A stretch of 41,581 nucleotides of DNA from Selenomonadaceae bacterium (lineage in GTDB: Bacteria; Bacillota; Negativicutes; Selenomonadales; Selenomonadaceae), in assembly GCA_017427545.1 (NCBI GenBank), contig JAFRSO010000006.1, positions 1-41,581 of the forward strand, given 5' to 3'. Made by a program: the position numbers and the translations under genes. The notes below the pieces were generated by a model. That model searched no databases. It saw only the letters and a program-made list of their open reading frames with translations, and was not told where the DNA came from. Positions 19,108-29,500 of the stretch are shown here, piece by piece (position 1 is the first letter of the stretch; each line of letters begins with the position of its first letter).

Positions 19108-21222
19108 TTGGAAGCGGAAGAAAAACTGCAAGTTGAAATGCCGGAGCCGACGGACAGTCTTGCGAGGTGCCGCCAATGGTTTCAAGAGGCAGTAGACGGT
19201 GGGCAGGATTGGCGTCGTGCGGCTAAAGAGGATTATGAATTCACGGCGGGCAAGCAGTGGACTGACGAGGAAATTCAAGCCTTTGCGGAAGACGGCAGAC
19301 CTGCAATTACAATCAATCGAATAAAACCACTTTTGAATATACTTAGTGGCTACCAGAGATTGAATCGATATGACGTGGAGTTTGCGGCAAGAAGTTCTGA
19401 CGATGTGGACTTGTGCCAAGTTCGGCGCGGCATAACAAAATACGTCATGGACAGGTGCGACTATGACGCGGTGGAATCGCAGGTTTTCATGGACTGTTCA
19501 ATAGGCGGGCTGGGCTGGTTCGGCGTGCGATACAAAATGGATTATGAAGTTCAAGACGGGGAAGCGGTGATTGAGCGGATTGACCCGTTCAGCATTTACA
19601 TTGACCCCGAAGCGCATGAACTTGATTATTCGGACGCAAGATTTTTGATTCGGGCGAAGTGGGTGGCTAAAGATGAATTGAAGCAAATTTATCCCGAACA
19701 AGCAGACGCAATCGAAAACAATTTTGCGGTGTATGATTCGACGGAAGAGGAAAGCGAAGGGCGTCCCAAAATTGACCGGCTGTATTATTCGGGCGAGCTG
19801 AAGAAAGTTCGCGTGGTGGAATGCTGGTACAAGGAACGAACACAGCAAACAATTTTTTTCACGGCAGACGGGCAACAACTTCCTCAAGAGCAAGTGACGC
19901 CCGATATGATTCAAATGGGAATGATAGCTGGCAGTCAAGATTTTCCGCGCGACGAAGTTAAGCTTTGCGTGTTCTTCGATAAAACTTTGCTTGAAGAAAT
20001 TCCAAGCCCGTATCAACACGGAGAATTTCCTTATGTGCCGATGATTTATCATTATTACGGCGTGGGAGATGTGCCGGCAGGTTTTGTTCGAGACTTGAAA
20101 GACCCGCAACGCGAAGTTAATAAACGGCGAATTCAAGAATTGCATTTGCTGAACACGACTGCCAATGGTGGAGGCTGGATTGAGGAGGGTGCAATGACGC
20201 CCGACCAAGAATCAGAATTCAAGCGCAAGAACGCGATACCGGGGCATTATCAGAAAGTCACGCCTGGCGGTTTGGACAGAATCCGTGAACGTGAACCTAA
20301 GCAGCCGCCAATGGCAGTAATTCAAGCTGAACAGCAAGCAGTTGAGGATTTGAAAACAATCAGCGGCATAAATGAAAGTATGCTGGGCGTTGAAGTTCCG
20401 AGCCAAGCAAGCGGTAGAGCTATTGAACTTCGCCAAAAACAATCAATCACGCATTTGGCGGTAATTTTCGACGCGTTACGACGTGCGAAGAAAAAAATTG
20501 CGTATTTGCTTTGGGGCAGGCGCGGACATGCGGGAGTTATTCCGCAATTTTACACGGCGGAGAAAACTTATCGCATTGAGGGCGAGAACGGGCAGGAATT
20601 TATCCCCGTCAATCAGCAGGTAATTCAGCAAGACCCGTTGGCGGGCGTGATTGTCAAGACGCTCAACGATTTATCGCAGGGCGAATTCGATATTATCATT
20701 GCCGATGTTGAATCGAATACTACGCAACGTCAAGCGCAACTTTGGAGTTTGATTGACGCGGTGAGTAAACTCGGAATCCCGCATGATTTGATTTTCGACA
20801 CGCTGATAGATTTGAGTGACCTGCCGAAGAAAAACGATATTAAATTGCGTTTTCAGCAACAGCAGGCGCAGCAAGCTCAACAAGCTCAACAGCAATGGCA
20901 ATCGCAGTTGGAATTGGAACGCGTCAAGAATGCGGACTTCAGAATGCAAATTGCGTTCAAAGACGCGCCGCTGCCGATTCAATTTGCAATGGCGGCGAAA
21001 GCAGAACTTATCCCGTGGGAAGTGGCGAATCATTTCCTGCAAGTCATGGTTCAGCAAATGGCACCGCAGTTGGCGACGCAGATGAATCCTCAAATGCCGC
21101 CGCCTAATCAAATGCCGCAAGCTCCGCCGCCGCCTGTTAATCAACCTCAACCGCAACCACAAACTATGACACAAGCAGCCGCTCAATCCGTCATTAACGG
21201 AATCGCACCGGCTGTTGTTTAA
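19108..21222 (+). CDS. P22-type portal protein (704 aa)
   Basis: The N-terminal half matches the P22 portal family: 'DYEFTAGKQWTDEEIQAF', 'RPAITINRIKPLLNILSGYQ', 'VFMDCSIGGLGWFGV', 'RIDPFSIYIDPEAHELDYSD', 'YYGVGDVPAGFVRDLKDPQR' and 'GINESMLGVEVPSQASGRAI'. The C-terminus is Gln/Pro-rich with a coiled coil around 575-620. The dodecameric ring forms the DNA channel at one capsid vertex. It starts at TTG 19108, 6 bases after GAGGTGAT. It directly follows TerL, as in most tailed phages. Confidence 0.88.
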   Translation: MEAEEKLQVEMPEPTDSLARCRQWFQEAVDGGQDWRRAAKEDYEFTAGKQWTDEEIQAFAEDGRPAITINRIKPLLNILSGYQRLNRYDVEFAARSSDDVDLCQVRRGITKYVMDRCDYDAVESQVFMDCSIGGLGWFGVRYKMDYEVQDGEAVIERIDPFSIYIDPEAHELDYSDARFLIRAKWVAKDELKQIYPEQADAIENNFAVYDSTEEESEGRPKIDRLYYSGELKKVRVVECWYKERTQQTIFFTADGQQLPQEQVTPDMIQMGMIAGSQDFPRDEVKLCVFFDKTLLEEIPSPYQHGEFPYVPMIYHYYGVGDVPAGFVRDLKDPQREVNKRRIQELHLLNTTANGGGWIEEGAMTPDQESEFKRKNAIPGHYQKVTPGGLDRIREREPKQPPMAVIQAEQQAVEDLKTISGINESMLGVEVPSQASGRAIELRQKQSITHLAVIFDALRRAKKKIAYLLWGRRGHAGVIPQFYTAEKTYRIEGENGQEFIPVNQQVIQQDPLAGVIVKTLNDLSQGEFDIIIADVESNTTQRQAQLWSLIDAVSKLGIPHDLIFDTLIDLSDLPKKNDIKLRFQQQQAQQAQQAQQQWQSQLELERVKNADFRMQIAFKDAPLPIQFAMAAKAELIPWEVANHFLQVMVQQMAPQLATQMNPQMPPPNQMPQAPPPPVNQPQPQPQTMTQAAAQSVINGIAPAVV

Positions 21223-21240
21223 TTTAAGGAGGCTTTTATC

Positions 21241-21516
21241 ATGATGTTGGGTAAAATTGATTTTGAAGAATTTAAAGGCTTGACTAGTATGCCGCAGGAA
21301 TATGCTTCGGCGTGGAGCGCAATCGGCGGTGTAATCGGCGCAGGTTATAAACCACTCCTTTGCGTCGGCAAGCAGTTGGTTCGAGGCATGAAGTATTATT
21401 TCATCGCTGAACAGACGCTAACCGATAAAGACGCCACGCGCCATATTATGCTTGTGGCAATCACGGCGTTCGGCGGCACATACACCGTCACCGATATTGA
21501 GCCGCTGATACTGTAA
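21241..21516 (+). CDS. Hypothetical protein (91 aa)
   Basis: It starts at ATG 21241 (or 21244) after TAAGGAGGCTTTTATC. The compact protein has an alternating hydrophobic pattern ('YKPLLCVGKQLVRGMKYYFI' and 'HIMLVAITAFGGTYTVTDIE'), reminiscent of a cystatin-like fold. It lies between portal and scaffold genes and is followed by a terminator, so it may be expressed with the portal. No family is assigned. Confidence 0.7.
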   Translation: MMLGKIDFEEFKGLTSMPQEYASAWSAIGGVIGAGYKPLLCVGKQLVRGMKYYFIAEQTLTDKDATRHIMLVAITAFGGTYTVTDIEPLIL

Positions 21517-21531
21517 AATTTTTCGGCAGAG

Positions 21532-21556
21532 AGCCGCTCAATTTGGGCGGCTTTTC
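21532..21556 (+). terminator. Terminator-like hairpin after 91-aa gene
   Basis: AGCCGC (21532-21537) pairs with GCGGCT (21547-21552), followed by TTTTC. It lies within the late operon and may only partly reduce read-through into capsid genes. Confidence 0.6.
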
Positions 21557-21574
21557 TGTTTGGAGGAATGAATC

Positions 21575-21832
21575 ATGATGATTAAATTTACCAACACTAT
21601 TTGGTTGAATATTGAGCCAGAAGACATCGCCAGAATTGATATTGACGCAAAAGGTTTGGAAGATTTGAGAGAAAATGCTTGCTATTACGTTACTATCACT
21701 TTTCGTGACGGTACCAAAGAAGAATCCGATTATTTTAAGACTTTTGAAGAGGCTCGCGTTTGCGCCGAAAAATTCATCCACGCTTTGGACTTTGGGGGAA
21801 TGAATCATGGCGGAGAAAAAATTTCTAGATAA
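21575..21832 (+). CDS. Hypothetical protein (85 aa)
   Basis: ATG 21575 follows GGAGGAATGAATC. The small acidic protein has 'WLNIEPEDIARIDIDAKGLE' and 'CYYVTITFRDGTKEESDYFK', suggesting a beta-sheet/helix fold. Its last 26 bases overlap the next gene. No family is recognised. Confidence 0.65.
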   Translation: MMIKFTNTIWLNIEPEDIARIDIDAKGLEDLRENACYYVTITFRDGTKEESDYFKTFEEARVCAEKFIHALDFGGMNHGGEKISR

Positions 21833-22025
21833 ACCGTTTGATGAAGTCGCGCAATCGGAGCGGAAGTTTAGCAAGGCAGTCTTCGATTTGGGCTTGTCGC
21901 TGATTGAGGACTTCAAGGCGGGCAAATGTCGTGACAGCAATAAAATCCTTGCGGCAATAATTGAGCTGTTCAAGGTATCTCGTGCCGCCGACGATAAGGG
22001 CGCAAATTTCGCCGACGGGCGTTAA
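21807..22025 (+). CDS. Small helical protein before scaffold (72 aa)
   Basis: ATG 21807 follows GGGGGAATGAATC and overlaps the preceding gene. It is a charged helical protein ('QSERKFSKAVFDLGLSLIED', 'ILAAIIELFKVSRAADDKGA') of unknown role. It sits immediately before the scaffold, so a head-assembly role is possible. Confidence 0.65.
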   Translation: MAEKKFLDKPFDEVAQSERKFSKAVFDLGLSLIEDFKAGKCRDSNKILAAIIELFKVSRAADDKGANFADGR

Positions 22026-22044
22026 ACGTTAAGGAGCGATAAAA

Positions 22045-23067
22045 ATGTTTGAATTCGATTTGCAACTTTTCGACGAAAAATCAGAAGAGCCGCAATCTGC
22101 ACCGGAAACTGAAACTTCCGAAGAATCTGCGGAGCCGTTACCGGAAGAATTGAGCGGCTTGCCCGAAGAATACGCCCGCGAAGTTTTAGCGGAACATGAG
22201 CGTCATCAAACGGAGCCTGAAGTCGAAGAAGAATCACAACCTGCATTGGCTGAAGAGCATAAGCCGCAAACTCCAAGCACTGTGCCTTACGACCGTTTCA
22301 AAGAAAAGGTTGATGAAGCCAATCGCCTCAAAGCTCAACTTGCTGAATATCAGAAACGCCAGCAACCTCAACCGCAACCTCAACAGCCTCAACAACAGCA
22401 GCAATATCAGCTGCCGCAATTCCGAATCACGCCCGAAATTTCAGAGAAAATCACTCAAGCGATAGACGCCGAAGCTATGACTATGACGGGTTTCACTCAA
22501 GACGACGTGGCGAGTTTGGAATATGCCGACGGTGACGACCCGCGACTTGCTCAATGGGCGCAGGCGAAAAGCATTGCGAGTGCTGAAGTTTTCAATGCGA
22601 TAAGGGAAAATCGTCGGCTGCAAGAGCAAAAGAAGTGGCAATTTATTTCCGAACGGGATGAAGCAACGCGAGATTATAACGAGTTTGCCAAAAAGGCGAT
22701 TGCCGAGCCGGATTACAACGAAATTGTAAAATTCGCCACTAACGATTTCTACAACCAACTTTCGCCGCAAGACCGGCGACGAATCGCTACAGCGTATTCG
22801 CACGTCGAAGAGCAAAGTGCCTCACCTGATGAAGCTTGGATTGTCAAAACATATTACAAACTGGCGAAGGCAGCGTATTACACTCGCAATGCAAAATCAA
22901 AGCCGCAAGTTAATCAGCCGCCGCAACTGCCGCGCTCCGACCAACTTAGAGGCGCAGTTTCCACAGGTGACGGGCAATTAAACCGCCGCGAAATTGAAAA
23001 ATTGCTTGAAGGCGACTTCACTAAAATTGATGAGAAAACTCAAAAAAAATTACTCGGCTTTACATGA
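22045..23067 (+). CDS. Capsid scaffolding protein (340 aa)
   Basis: It lies directly before the major capsid gene. It is acidic at the N-terminus, then coiled-coil ('YDRFKEKVDEANRLKAQLAE'), then a Gln/Pro low-complexity run at about 108-128, then helical. This composition and position are typical of scaffolds that template prohead assembly. It starts 'MFEFDLQLFDE', an N-terminal 'NLQLF'-like motif seen at the start of phage scaffold or coat proteins. A related motif opens the 1859-residue protein at 26566. Start ATG 22045 follows AAGGAGCGATAAAA. Confidence 0.8.
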   Translation: MFEFDLQLFDEKSEEPQSAPETETSEESAEPLPEELSGLPEEYAREVLAEHERHQTEPEVEEESQPALAEEHKPQTPSTVPYDRFKEKVDEANRLKAQLAEYQKRQQPQPQPQQPQQQQQYQLPQFRITPEISEKITQAIDAEAMTMTGFTQDDVASLEYADGDDPRLAQWAQAKSIASAEVFNAIRENRRLQEQKKWQFISERDEATRDYNEFAKKAIAEPDYNEIVKFATNDFYNQLSPQDRRRIATAYSHVEEQSASPDEAWIVKTYYKLAKAAYYTRNAKSKPQVNQPPQLPRSDQLRGAVSTGDGQLNRREIEKLLEGDFTKIDEKTQKKLLGFT

Positions 23068-23082
23068 AAGGACAGATAAATT

Positions 23083-24144
23083 ATGGCAACTTATCAGCCG
23101 ACATTCGGCAACACGACAATCCCAACCGAACTAATACTCAAATCTTGGGCAAAGATGACGTGGGATTTTGGCAAGAAGGAAAGCTATTTCAATAAATTTA
23201 TGGGACATGGGCGCTACAGCATAATTCAGATTCAGGAGGATTTGAGCCGCGGTAAAGGTACCAGCATTGAAGTTTCATTACTCATGCCGTTAAATGGTGC
23301 GGGCGTCATTGAAGATAATCAGCTTGAAAACAACGAAGAGAAAATGAATTATCGTTCGTGCACAGTTTATTTGAGCCGTATTCGTAACGCGGTCAGACTG
23401 AAAGGACGTTTTGAGGAGCAGAAAACTCAAGAAAAAATGCGCACCGATATGCGCAAAGTCCTTTCGGCATGGCTTGCACGCTATTTTGACTTGAGCATTT
23501 TCGCGGTACTCACGGGCACGCAACCGCCTTTCGCAAATTTGGCGGGAGCTGAATTGCCCTACACGATTGAGCCGCCGACTGCGGATAGAATGCTTTTCGC
23601 AGGCACGGCGACAAGTGAAGCAGGTATCACGACTTCTGATGTTTTCGATACAACGCTGATTGGCAAGGCACGTCGTATGGCGCAAGAGGACGAATTGACA
23701 GCCGTCCAGCCGATTCGCATTGACGGCAGAGAAACATATGTCATGGTTATCGACCCGTATCAGGCACGTGATTTGCGTCAAGACCCGAAATGGCTTGAAG
23801 CTCAAGAGCACGCCAATATTCGCGGCGAAAAGAATCCGATATTTAGCGGCGCAATGGGAATTTATGAAGGCGTCGTGATTCACGAATGCTTGAGAGTTCC
23901 GCGAACTCAAACAGGTTCGGGCGGTGCAACAGTCGGGCACGCATTGTTCCTCGGAGCGCAAGCTTGCATTTTGGCAGAAGGTACCCCGCCCCGTTAGGAA
24001 GAAGAACTCTTCGATTATAAGAACCAGTATGGCGTCAGCATTGACCGCATGTTTGGCTTAAAGAAAGCGCAGTTCAAATATGACGGTAACACTTTGACGG
24101 ATTTCGGCTGCATTAACGTGCTGACTTCCTCGGCGGACGATTAG
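23083..24144 (+). CDS. Major capsid protein with in-frame amber codon (353 codons)
   Basis: The sequence fits the N4-gp56/Phage_capsid_2 coat family: 'WAKMTWDFGKKESYFNKFMG', 'EDLSRGKGTSIEVSLLMPLN', 'NAVRLKGRFEEQKTQEKMRT', 'YVMVIDPYQARDLRQDPKW', 'ALFLGAQACILAEG'. Codon 305 is TAG (23995-23997). The same frame continues for 48 codons with family-like sequence 'EEELFDYKNQYGVSIDRMFG' and 'LKKAQFKYDGN', then stops at TAG 24142. Without read-through the coat would lack its conserved C-terminus. TAG is one transition from TGG (Trp) or CAG (Gln). A nonsense mutation, sequencing error, suppression or programmed read-through are all possible. Confidence 0.85.
23995..23997 (+). other. In-frame amber codon in coat gene
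   Basis: The context is CCC CGT TAG GAA GAA. Family resemblance on both sides shows one interrupted gene rather than two. TAG is not broadly recoded here, because two nearby frames of 1859 and more than 2450 codons contain many CAA/CAG glutamines and no TAG. Confidence 0.9.
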
Positions 24145-24145
24145 A

Positions 24146-24757
24146 ATGCTTAGCGTAGAGACTTTAGCGCGGCGAATTCGGAAACGCCTTCACGATAACG
24201 ACAAGATAACTTATGACGACGATGAGATTTTAGACTGCATAAATTGCGGGATAAGATTTATACGGCGGTTGATAGCGAATATGCGCCCCGCACTGCTGAT
24301 GTCGGAAGTTGAAGGCGTTTTGCCTGCAGGAGTAAAGTCAATCACGCTGGAAAATCGTCCGACGAAAATAATTTGCGTGTTGGCAGGCAAACCGAAAAAG
24401 GCGTTGGAGGAAACGGAATTGGCGTTTGCAATTCATGAACGCGATACCGAAGATGAGCCGAGAGAATTTTACTTGACGGGCACGCAGACGATTAATTTTT
24501 TCCCAACGCCGAATTCGCCGACTGAATATGTGATACGCACGGTTGATGACATTGACGAATTAGCATGGGAAGATAAATCGCCGCTGAACAATGAATTTGA
24601 TGATTTCCTCGTCGAATACGTGTCAGTTCGATTAAGCGTCGGGAATGAATACGATATGACGCAGGAAAGTCAGATGATGTCGAATATCGTGGCGCAAATT
24701 CAGAAAATTTTAATGCCGCCGCCGGCAGGAATAATCGTGAAAGGGTTCTGGCAATGA
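24146..24757 (+). CDS. Head-tail adaptor protein (203 aa)
   Basis: The start 'MLSVETLARRIRKRLHD', then 'YDDDEILDCINCGIRFIRRL', 'GVKSITLENRPTKIICVLAG' and 'NNEFDDFLVEYVSVRLSVG' match phage adaptor proteins that sit below the portal (like P22 gp4 in position). It starts 1 base after the coat gene's final stop, with coupling likely, and overlaps the next gene (ATGA). Confidence 0.75.
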   Translation: MLSVETLARRIRKRLHDNDKITYDDDEILDCINCGIRFIRRLIANMRPALLMSEVEGVLPAGVKSITLENRPTKIICVLAGKPKKALEETELAFAIHERDTEDEPREFYLTGTQTINFFPTPNSPTEYVIRTVDDIDELAWEDKSPLNNEFDDFLVEYVSVRLSVGNEYDMTQESQMMSNIVAQIQKILMPPPAGIIVKGFWQ

Positions 24758-26166
24758 GACTTTCAACAAAGCATGAAAATCAAACACAAATAATCCGCGC
24801 TGATTTTTCGGGTGGGCTGAATACGAGCATAAGCGCGGACAACATTGCAGACAATCAACTTTCGCTTGCTGTTAATGTGGAAATTGACCACTCGACGGGC
24901 AGATTAAAAACCGTTGCAGGAACAACGGATATTTTGAAACTCAATTCGGACAGCGCAAACATTGTTGCGGCGATGTACGACGAAATAAATTACAAGCTTT
25001 TGCTCGTCAGGGAAGTTGAATTTTCAGAGAAAACTTTTCGTGCAGTTTCCTCATTTGACTTGGAAACCTATGAAATAAGCTCGGCATTGGGACTTTTGAG
25101 CGGCTCACTGTATCCGATTTACGCCAACTGGGAAAGCGGAATATTAATTGCCACGGGCGGGAAATTGCAATACTTTAACGGGCAAACTTTGATTACGATA
25201 GCTGATTCGCCGAATGCCACAAGTGTTTGGACAAAGGCGGGGCGTGTATTCGTAACCGACGAAAACAATGTGATATGTTCCGGCGTCGGTGATGAGGAAC
25301 ATTGGACGGAAGATACCGGCGTCGATTCCAGCGCAAAATTCATTGAGGTTGGCTATAAAGACGGCGGCAAACTGATTGGCATGGTCAATCTTGCGAGTAA
25401 TGTATTGCTGGTAAAAGATAATCGGCGCGTCTATAGTTTGAACGGCGAGTTTCCCGACTGGTCAATTTCGGAAGTATCACGCAATGTTGACGTTCGGGGG
25501 CGCATGAGTACTTGCGCAGCCGCGGATTCGGTTTTCATTTTGGGGCGCGAGGAAGTGCAAGCCATTCAAGGCACGAGCGCTTACGGCAACATGAAACCGC
25601 AGGATATTGCCATGCTTATAACGTCGAAGATTCGGGAATTAGAAGAGGATAGTTTTCTGCGATATGTCCCGAAGCTCAATCAGATTTGGGCGTTAAGCGG
25701 GGAAGTCGTGCTGATATATGATTTGGTGACGCAGAGTTGGTTCAAGCGGCAATTCAATTCACCCGTGGTAGATGTAATTTCAGCAGGCGACGAAGTTTTT
25801 GTGATAAAGGCAGACCGCGTTTCAAAGCTTGATGAAACTACTTTCAGCGATTCGGGCGAAACTTTATCTTGGGAATTCAAATGCAAAAGTCATGTAAGTC
25901 AGCATGATTATTTGCTCAAGCGCACGCAAGTTTCCTACATTCCGCAAGACGCTGAACGTATCAAAGGGGAAATTTTTGCTGGCAAAGTCGTCGTAAGTTT
26001 GTCATTGACCGAACGCGGCAGAGGTACTCGGCGGCCACTGCTTAACGGAGAAATTTTAGCGCAAAGTTTCAATGTGTATCGGAATAAAGTTTTGGAAATT
26101 GGCGGGAGCGGTTCGACGGGCGGAATTATTTTTAATTCGATAATTTTGGATGTGGTGGACGTATGA
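24754..26166 (+). CDS. Beta-propeller-like tail/nozzle protein (470 aa)
   Basis: 'IIRADFSGGLNTSISADNIA', 'DNQLSLAVNVEIDHSTGRLK' is the common opening of phage proteins that define the tail hub. It is followed by repeated beta blades ('LLLVREVEF', 'GILIATGGKLQYFNGQTLI', 'VFVTDENNVICSGVGDEEHW', 'NVLLVKDNRRVYSLNGEFPD', 'VVLIYDLVTQSWFKRQF'). By location and fold it probably corresponds to the P22 gp10-type nozzle or DNA stabilisation protein. It overlaps both neighbours by 4 bases. Confidence 0.75.
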   Translation: MRLSTKHENQTQIIRADFSGGLNTSISADNIADNQLSLAVNVEIDHSTGRLKTVAGTTDILKLNSDSANIVAAMYDEINYKLLLVREVEFSEKTFRAVSSFDLETYEISSALGLLSGSLYPIYANWESGILIATGGKLQYFNGQTLITIADSPNATSVWTKAGRVFVTDENNVICSGVGDEEHWTEDTGVDSSAKFIEVGYKDGGKLIGMVNLASNVLLVKDNRRVYSLNGEFPDWSISEVSRNVDVRGRMSTCAAADSVFILGREEVQAIQGTSAYGNMKPQDIAMLITSKIRELEEDSFLRYVPKLNQIWALSGEVVLIYDLVTQSWFKRQFNSPVVDVISAGDEVFVIKADRVSKLDETTFSDSGETLSWEFKCKSHVSQHDYLLKRTQVSYIPQDAERIKGEIFAGKVVVSLSLTERGRGTRRPLLNGEILAQSFNVYRNKVLEIGGSGSTGGIIFNSIILDVVDV

Positions 26167-26576
26167 GCAAGACGTTTGAGCAATGGGTTGAGCTTTACAA
26201 TCAAAAAAATTGGGACAAGTTCAAGAGAGATGAACGCTTTGAAATTTTTTATACGCCGGAAAAGGGATTCGCGGAAATTGGCGATACGGGTAAGATGATT
26301 GTCGTGAATCAGATGTGCGGAGAATTCAAGTTTTGGCGTGACGTAGCGGAGAAAGCGTCTCGTGCAAGTGGTTACAAAGTTGCGGGCACAATTTGCATTC
26401 GTCCGATTTTACCTTACATTCGGCTGGCGGATTTTCAAATAAACAGAATTGAAGAAACCAAGTTGGGTAACAGATATTTTTGCACGGACAAGCATACGGG
26501 GCAAAAGGGTCAAGCCTCACCTGCAGGCAAGGGTACTTATTTCATCACGTGGGAAGTGACAGCAGATGATGTTTAA
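26163..26576 (+). CDS. Hypothetical virion-region protein (137 aa)
   Basis: ATG 26163 overlaps the previous stop. It is a mixed alpha/beta soluble protein with 'WVELYNQKNWDKFKRDERFE', 'EFKFWRDVAEKASRASGYKV' and 'YIRLADFQINRIEETKLGN'. I do not recognise a family. Its place between the propeller-like protein and the large repetitive protein suggests a virion or assembly role. Confidence 0.7.
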   Translation: MSKTFEQWVELYNQKNWDKFKRDERFEIFYTPEKGFAEIGDTGKMIVVNQMCGEFKFWRDVAEKASRASGYKVAGTICIRPILPYIRLADFQINRIEETKLGNRYFCTDKHTGQKGQASPAGKGTYFITWEVTADDV

Positions 26577-29500
26577 ATTCAACCTGCAAAGGTTTAAAGG
26601 CGGCACGGTTACTGAAAATGTATACGAGCCGACTATTTATGAATTGCAGTTACAACAACTGGCTGTCAACTATGCAGAAGCCTTAGCTCCCAATGCCCAC
26701 ATGCTTAACGATTATGCCAAGGAAGTTATTGAAAATTCATTCCGCACAGTTTTTAAAGACTTAGATTATTATTATGTTCACTTGGCAGGAGAAGCGCAGG
26801 AACGTGGCACGCAGGGCTTAAGCGGGCTTATGCAAGACCTTCCGGCGGAAATGCAAGCGGCGTTGTATGTAGCAGATACAAATCTTTCGGGCTTAAACAA
26901 AAAATATCAAAGCGTGGCGAATTGTGCCACATGCAAACAGCAACGCTTAGTCGGCGCATTGAACGAGCAATTTTCCTTGACCGGCAGCAGTCTTAGTTCG
27001 ATTTATGACGACCTTATCACAGTGACGGACGTAACGAATGATACATTGATGAGCTATGTTTTGCCCAATTCAACCGCCGCGCAAAATGCCAACACGGGGA
27101 TTAACAGCGTCATCAGTTCCGATTCTGTTGCCGCTGATAATTACGTAAAAAATCTCGACAGCATTGCCGGTTCAAATATCAGCTTGACGACCGCCGCAAA
27201 TCAAGATTTAAACAATTACATTTCGGCTAATTCAAATGCTGCAAGTCTCGCCAATGCTTCGCTGGGCACATACATAACCGAAAATTCAAATGCCGCCAAA
27301 ACTGCTAATGATTCACTGGGAAGTTATCGAAATCAAAATAACACCGACACTTCAGCCGCCAACAGCGTTTTGGGCGGATTCACTACTCAAAACATCAATG
27401 CCGCCAATTCTTTAAGCAGCCTTTTGGGAAATTATTTAACGCAAAATGACGGCGCGGCAACTCTAGTCAGTTCGGAAATTGATACCTTCATAGGGCAGAA
27501 TACACTTTATTCGGACAACTACGTTGAACAGCTGACGGGTGAAAATGGTTTTTCAATGCAAGGCGATTCTGCGACCGATGACATTGATAATTTGTTCGAC
27601 AATTATATTTTGGCAGGCGACGAATTGACGAGCCTCGCCAATGAAGGCAATAACGACTATATCGAAGAAAATACAAAACCACTTACTTCGGTGCAAAGTG
27701 CCTTTTCGCAAGCGGAAAACCTAAACACGAGTATAGCCAGTGCGACAAATTCCAGCCTAAAAAATTTTGCCGTAGGGAATGACACAATCACTACACTAAC
27801 GGCGGATACTTTGAATCAAGCGGCAAGTCTAAACAACAGTATAGTTACTGCTGCGAATCCGAGCCTTCAAAGTATCGCTACCAATAATGACGCGGCAACT
27901 TCCAATCTGACGCAATATTTTTACGAGACCGAATTAATAAACACGGCGATTGCTGATGTAGCTAATTCGCGGCTTCAATGTCACAGAGTGAAAGCTTGCG
28001 AGGCGACCAGAATAACCAATGGCGGCTTATCTGTGATTTTAACCAAAGGTGACACCGCGACAAGTCTTGTTAATGATTCGCTCACCGTTCATTCAGATGA
28101 GGTCAATTCGATAACCGACGTAATCAATAGAAATTTATTTGGCGTTGCCGACGAGAGCAATGCGGAGACTTCGTTGACCAATGCCAACCTCAACGATTAT
28201 AAAAATCTTGGAAGTTCGGCAACTTCTCTAGCTAATGGCAATCTGACTTTAATTGGAGCGGAAAGTGATGACGCTTTAAGTCTTGCAAATGATTCACTCG
28301 GCACGTATGCGATTTTGATTGACACGATAACCAATTCAATCAACAGCGATTTGGCTCAAATATCCGATGAAGGTGACGTGGCTGTTTCCGTAACTAATGC
28401 CGACCTCGACGATTATATAACTTTAAGCGGCTCGGCAACTTCAATCGCCAATGGGAATTTAAGTTTAATCGGAGCTGAAAGCGGTGACGCTGTTAATCTT
28501 GTAAACGATTCACTCGGTTCTTATGTAGCTAGAATTGACACGATAACAGCTTCAGTTAATAGCGGTTTGGTTGAAATCTCCGGTAAAGGTGACGAAGCTA
28601 CTTCGCTGACCAATGCCGCCTTTAGTGATTATGTAACTCGCGGGAATGAAGCAACTGCTCTTGCTAATGAAAATCTGACTTTAGTTGGGGCTGAAAGTGG
28701 CGAAGCAGTCAGTATTGCAAATGATTTGCTCGGCTCCTATTTAAATCGGATTGATACGGTAACCGGTGTAACTAACGGTAAATTATCCGGAATTGAAACG
28801 CGGGGCGATTCGGCAACTTCGCGCACAGGGAATTATCTTCTTTATAACAGAGTACATGTTTGCAAGGCGACGCGTATAACCAACAAAAATTTGGCGGAAA
28901 TCGGAACTCAAAGCGACGTTGCAGTCAGTCTTGCAAATGATTCACTGGGTACTTATGTAAAGCGGATTGACACCGCGACCGATTCAATCAACGGCGAATT
29001 GGTGACAATTTCCGGTGAAGGTGACGAAGCTACTTCGCTGACTAATGCCGCGCTTGATGATTATGTGACATTGGGGAGCGCAGCGGTCTCCGTCACTAAT
29101 GATGCTTTAGACGACTATATTCCCAAAAATGATTCGGCAACGAGCTTTGCCAACGGGCTTTTAAAAGATTATATCGATTCGGGTTCGGAAATAACCGACA
29201 GTGTAAATGCCGACCTGCGCGAATACATACAAGCTAATAAGAATGCTTATTCCAGCGTCGAAGGAAGTTTGAGCGGCTTGCAAAACGGAACTATTCCGCA
29301 AGCTTATCAAGACGCGATGAGCACTTCAATCGATACGGTTTTGCGAAAAACTATCGGCAGTACCGTAAACGATTTAGCCAGACGTGGTGTTCTGAATTCG
29401 TCAGTGACAAATGCGGCTTTAAATGACATTACGAAAAATGCCGCTGATGTTACCGCACAAAATTATTTGAATAATATCAACGTGTCACAGAATCTGGCAC

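Noticed and set aside
23083..24144. General recoding of TAG as an amino acid (genetic code 15-like) in late genes
   Set aside because: The 1859-codon and more than 2450-codon late frames contain many glutamines, all CAA/CAG, with no TAG. TAG also serves as the natural end of the coat gene and of TerS. A single internal TAG is better treated as a local event.
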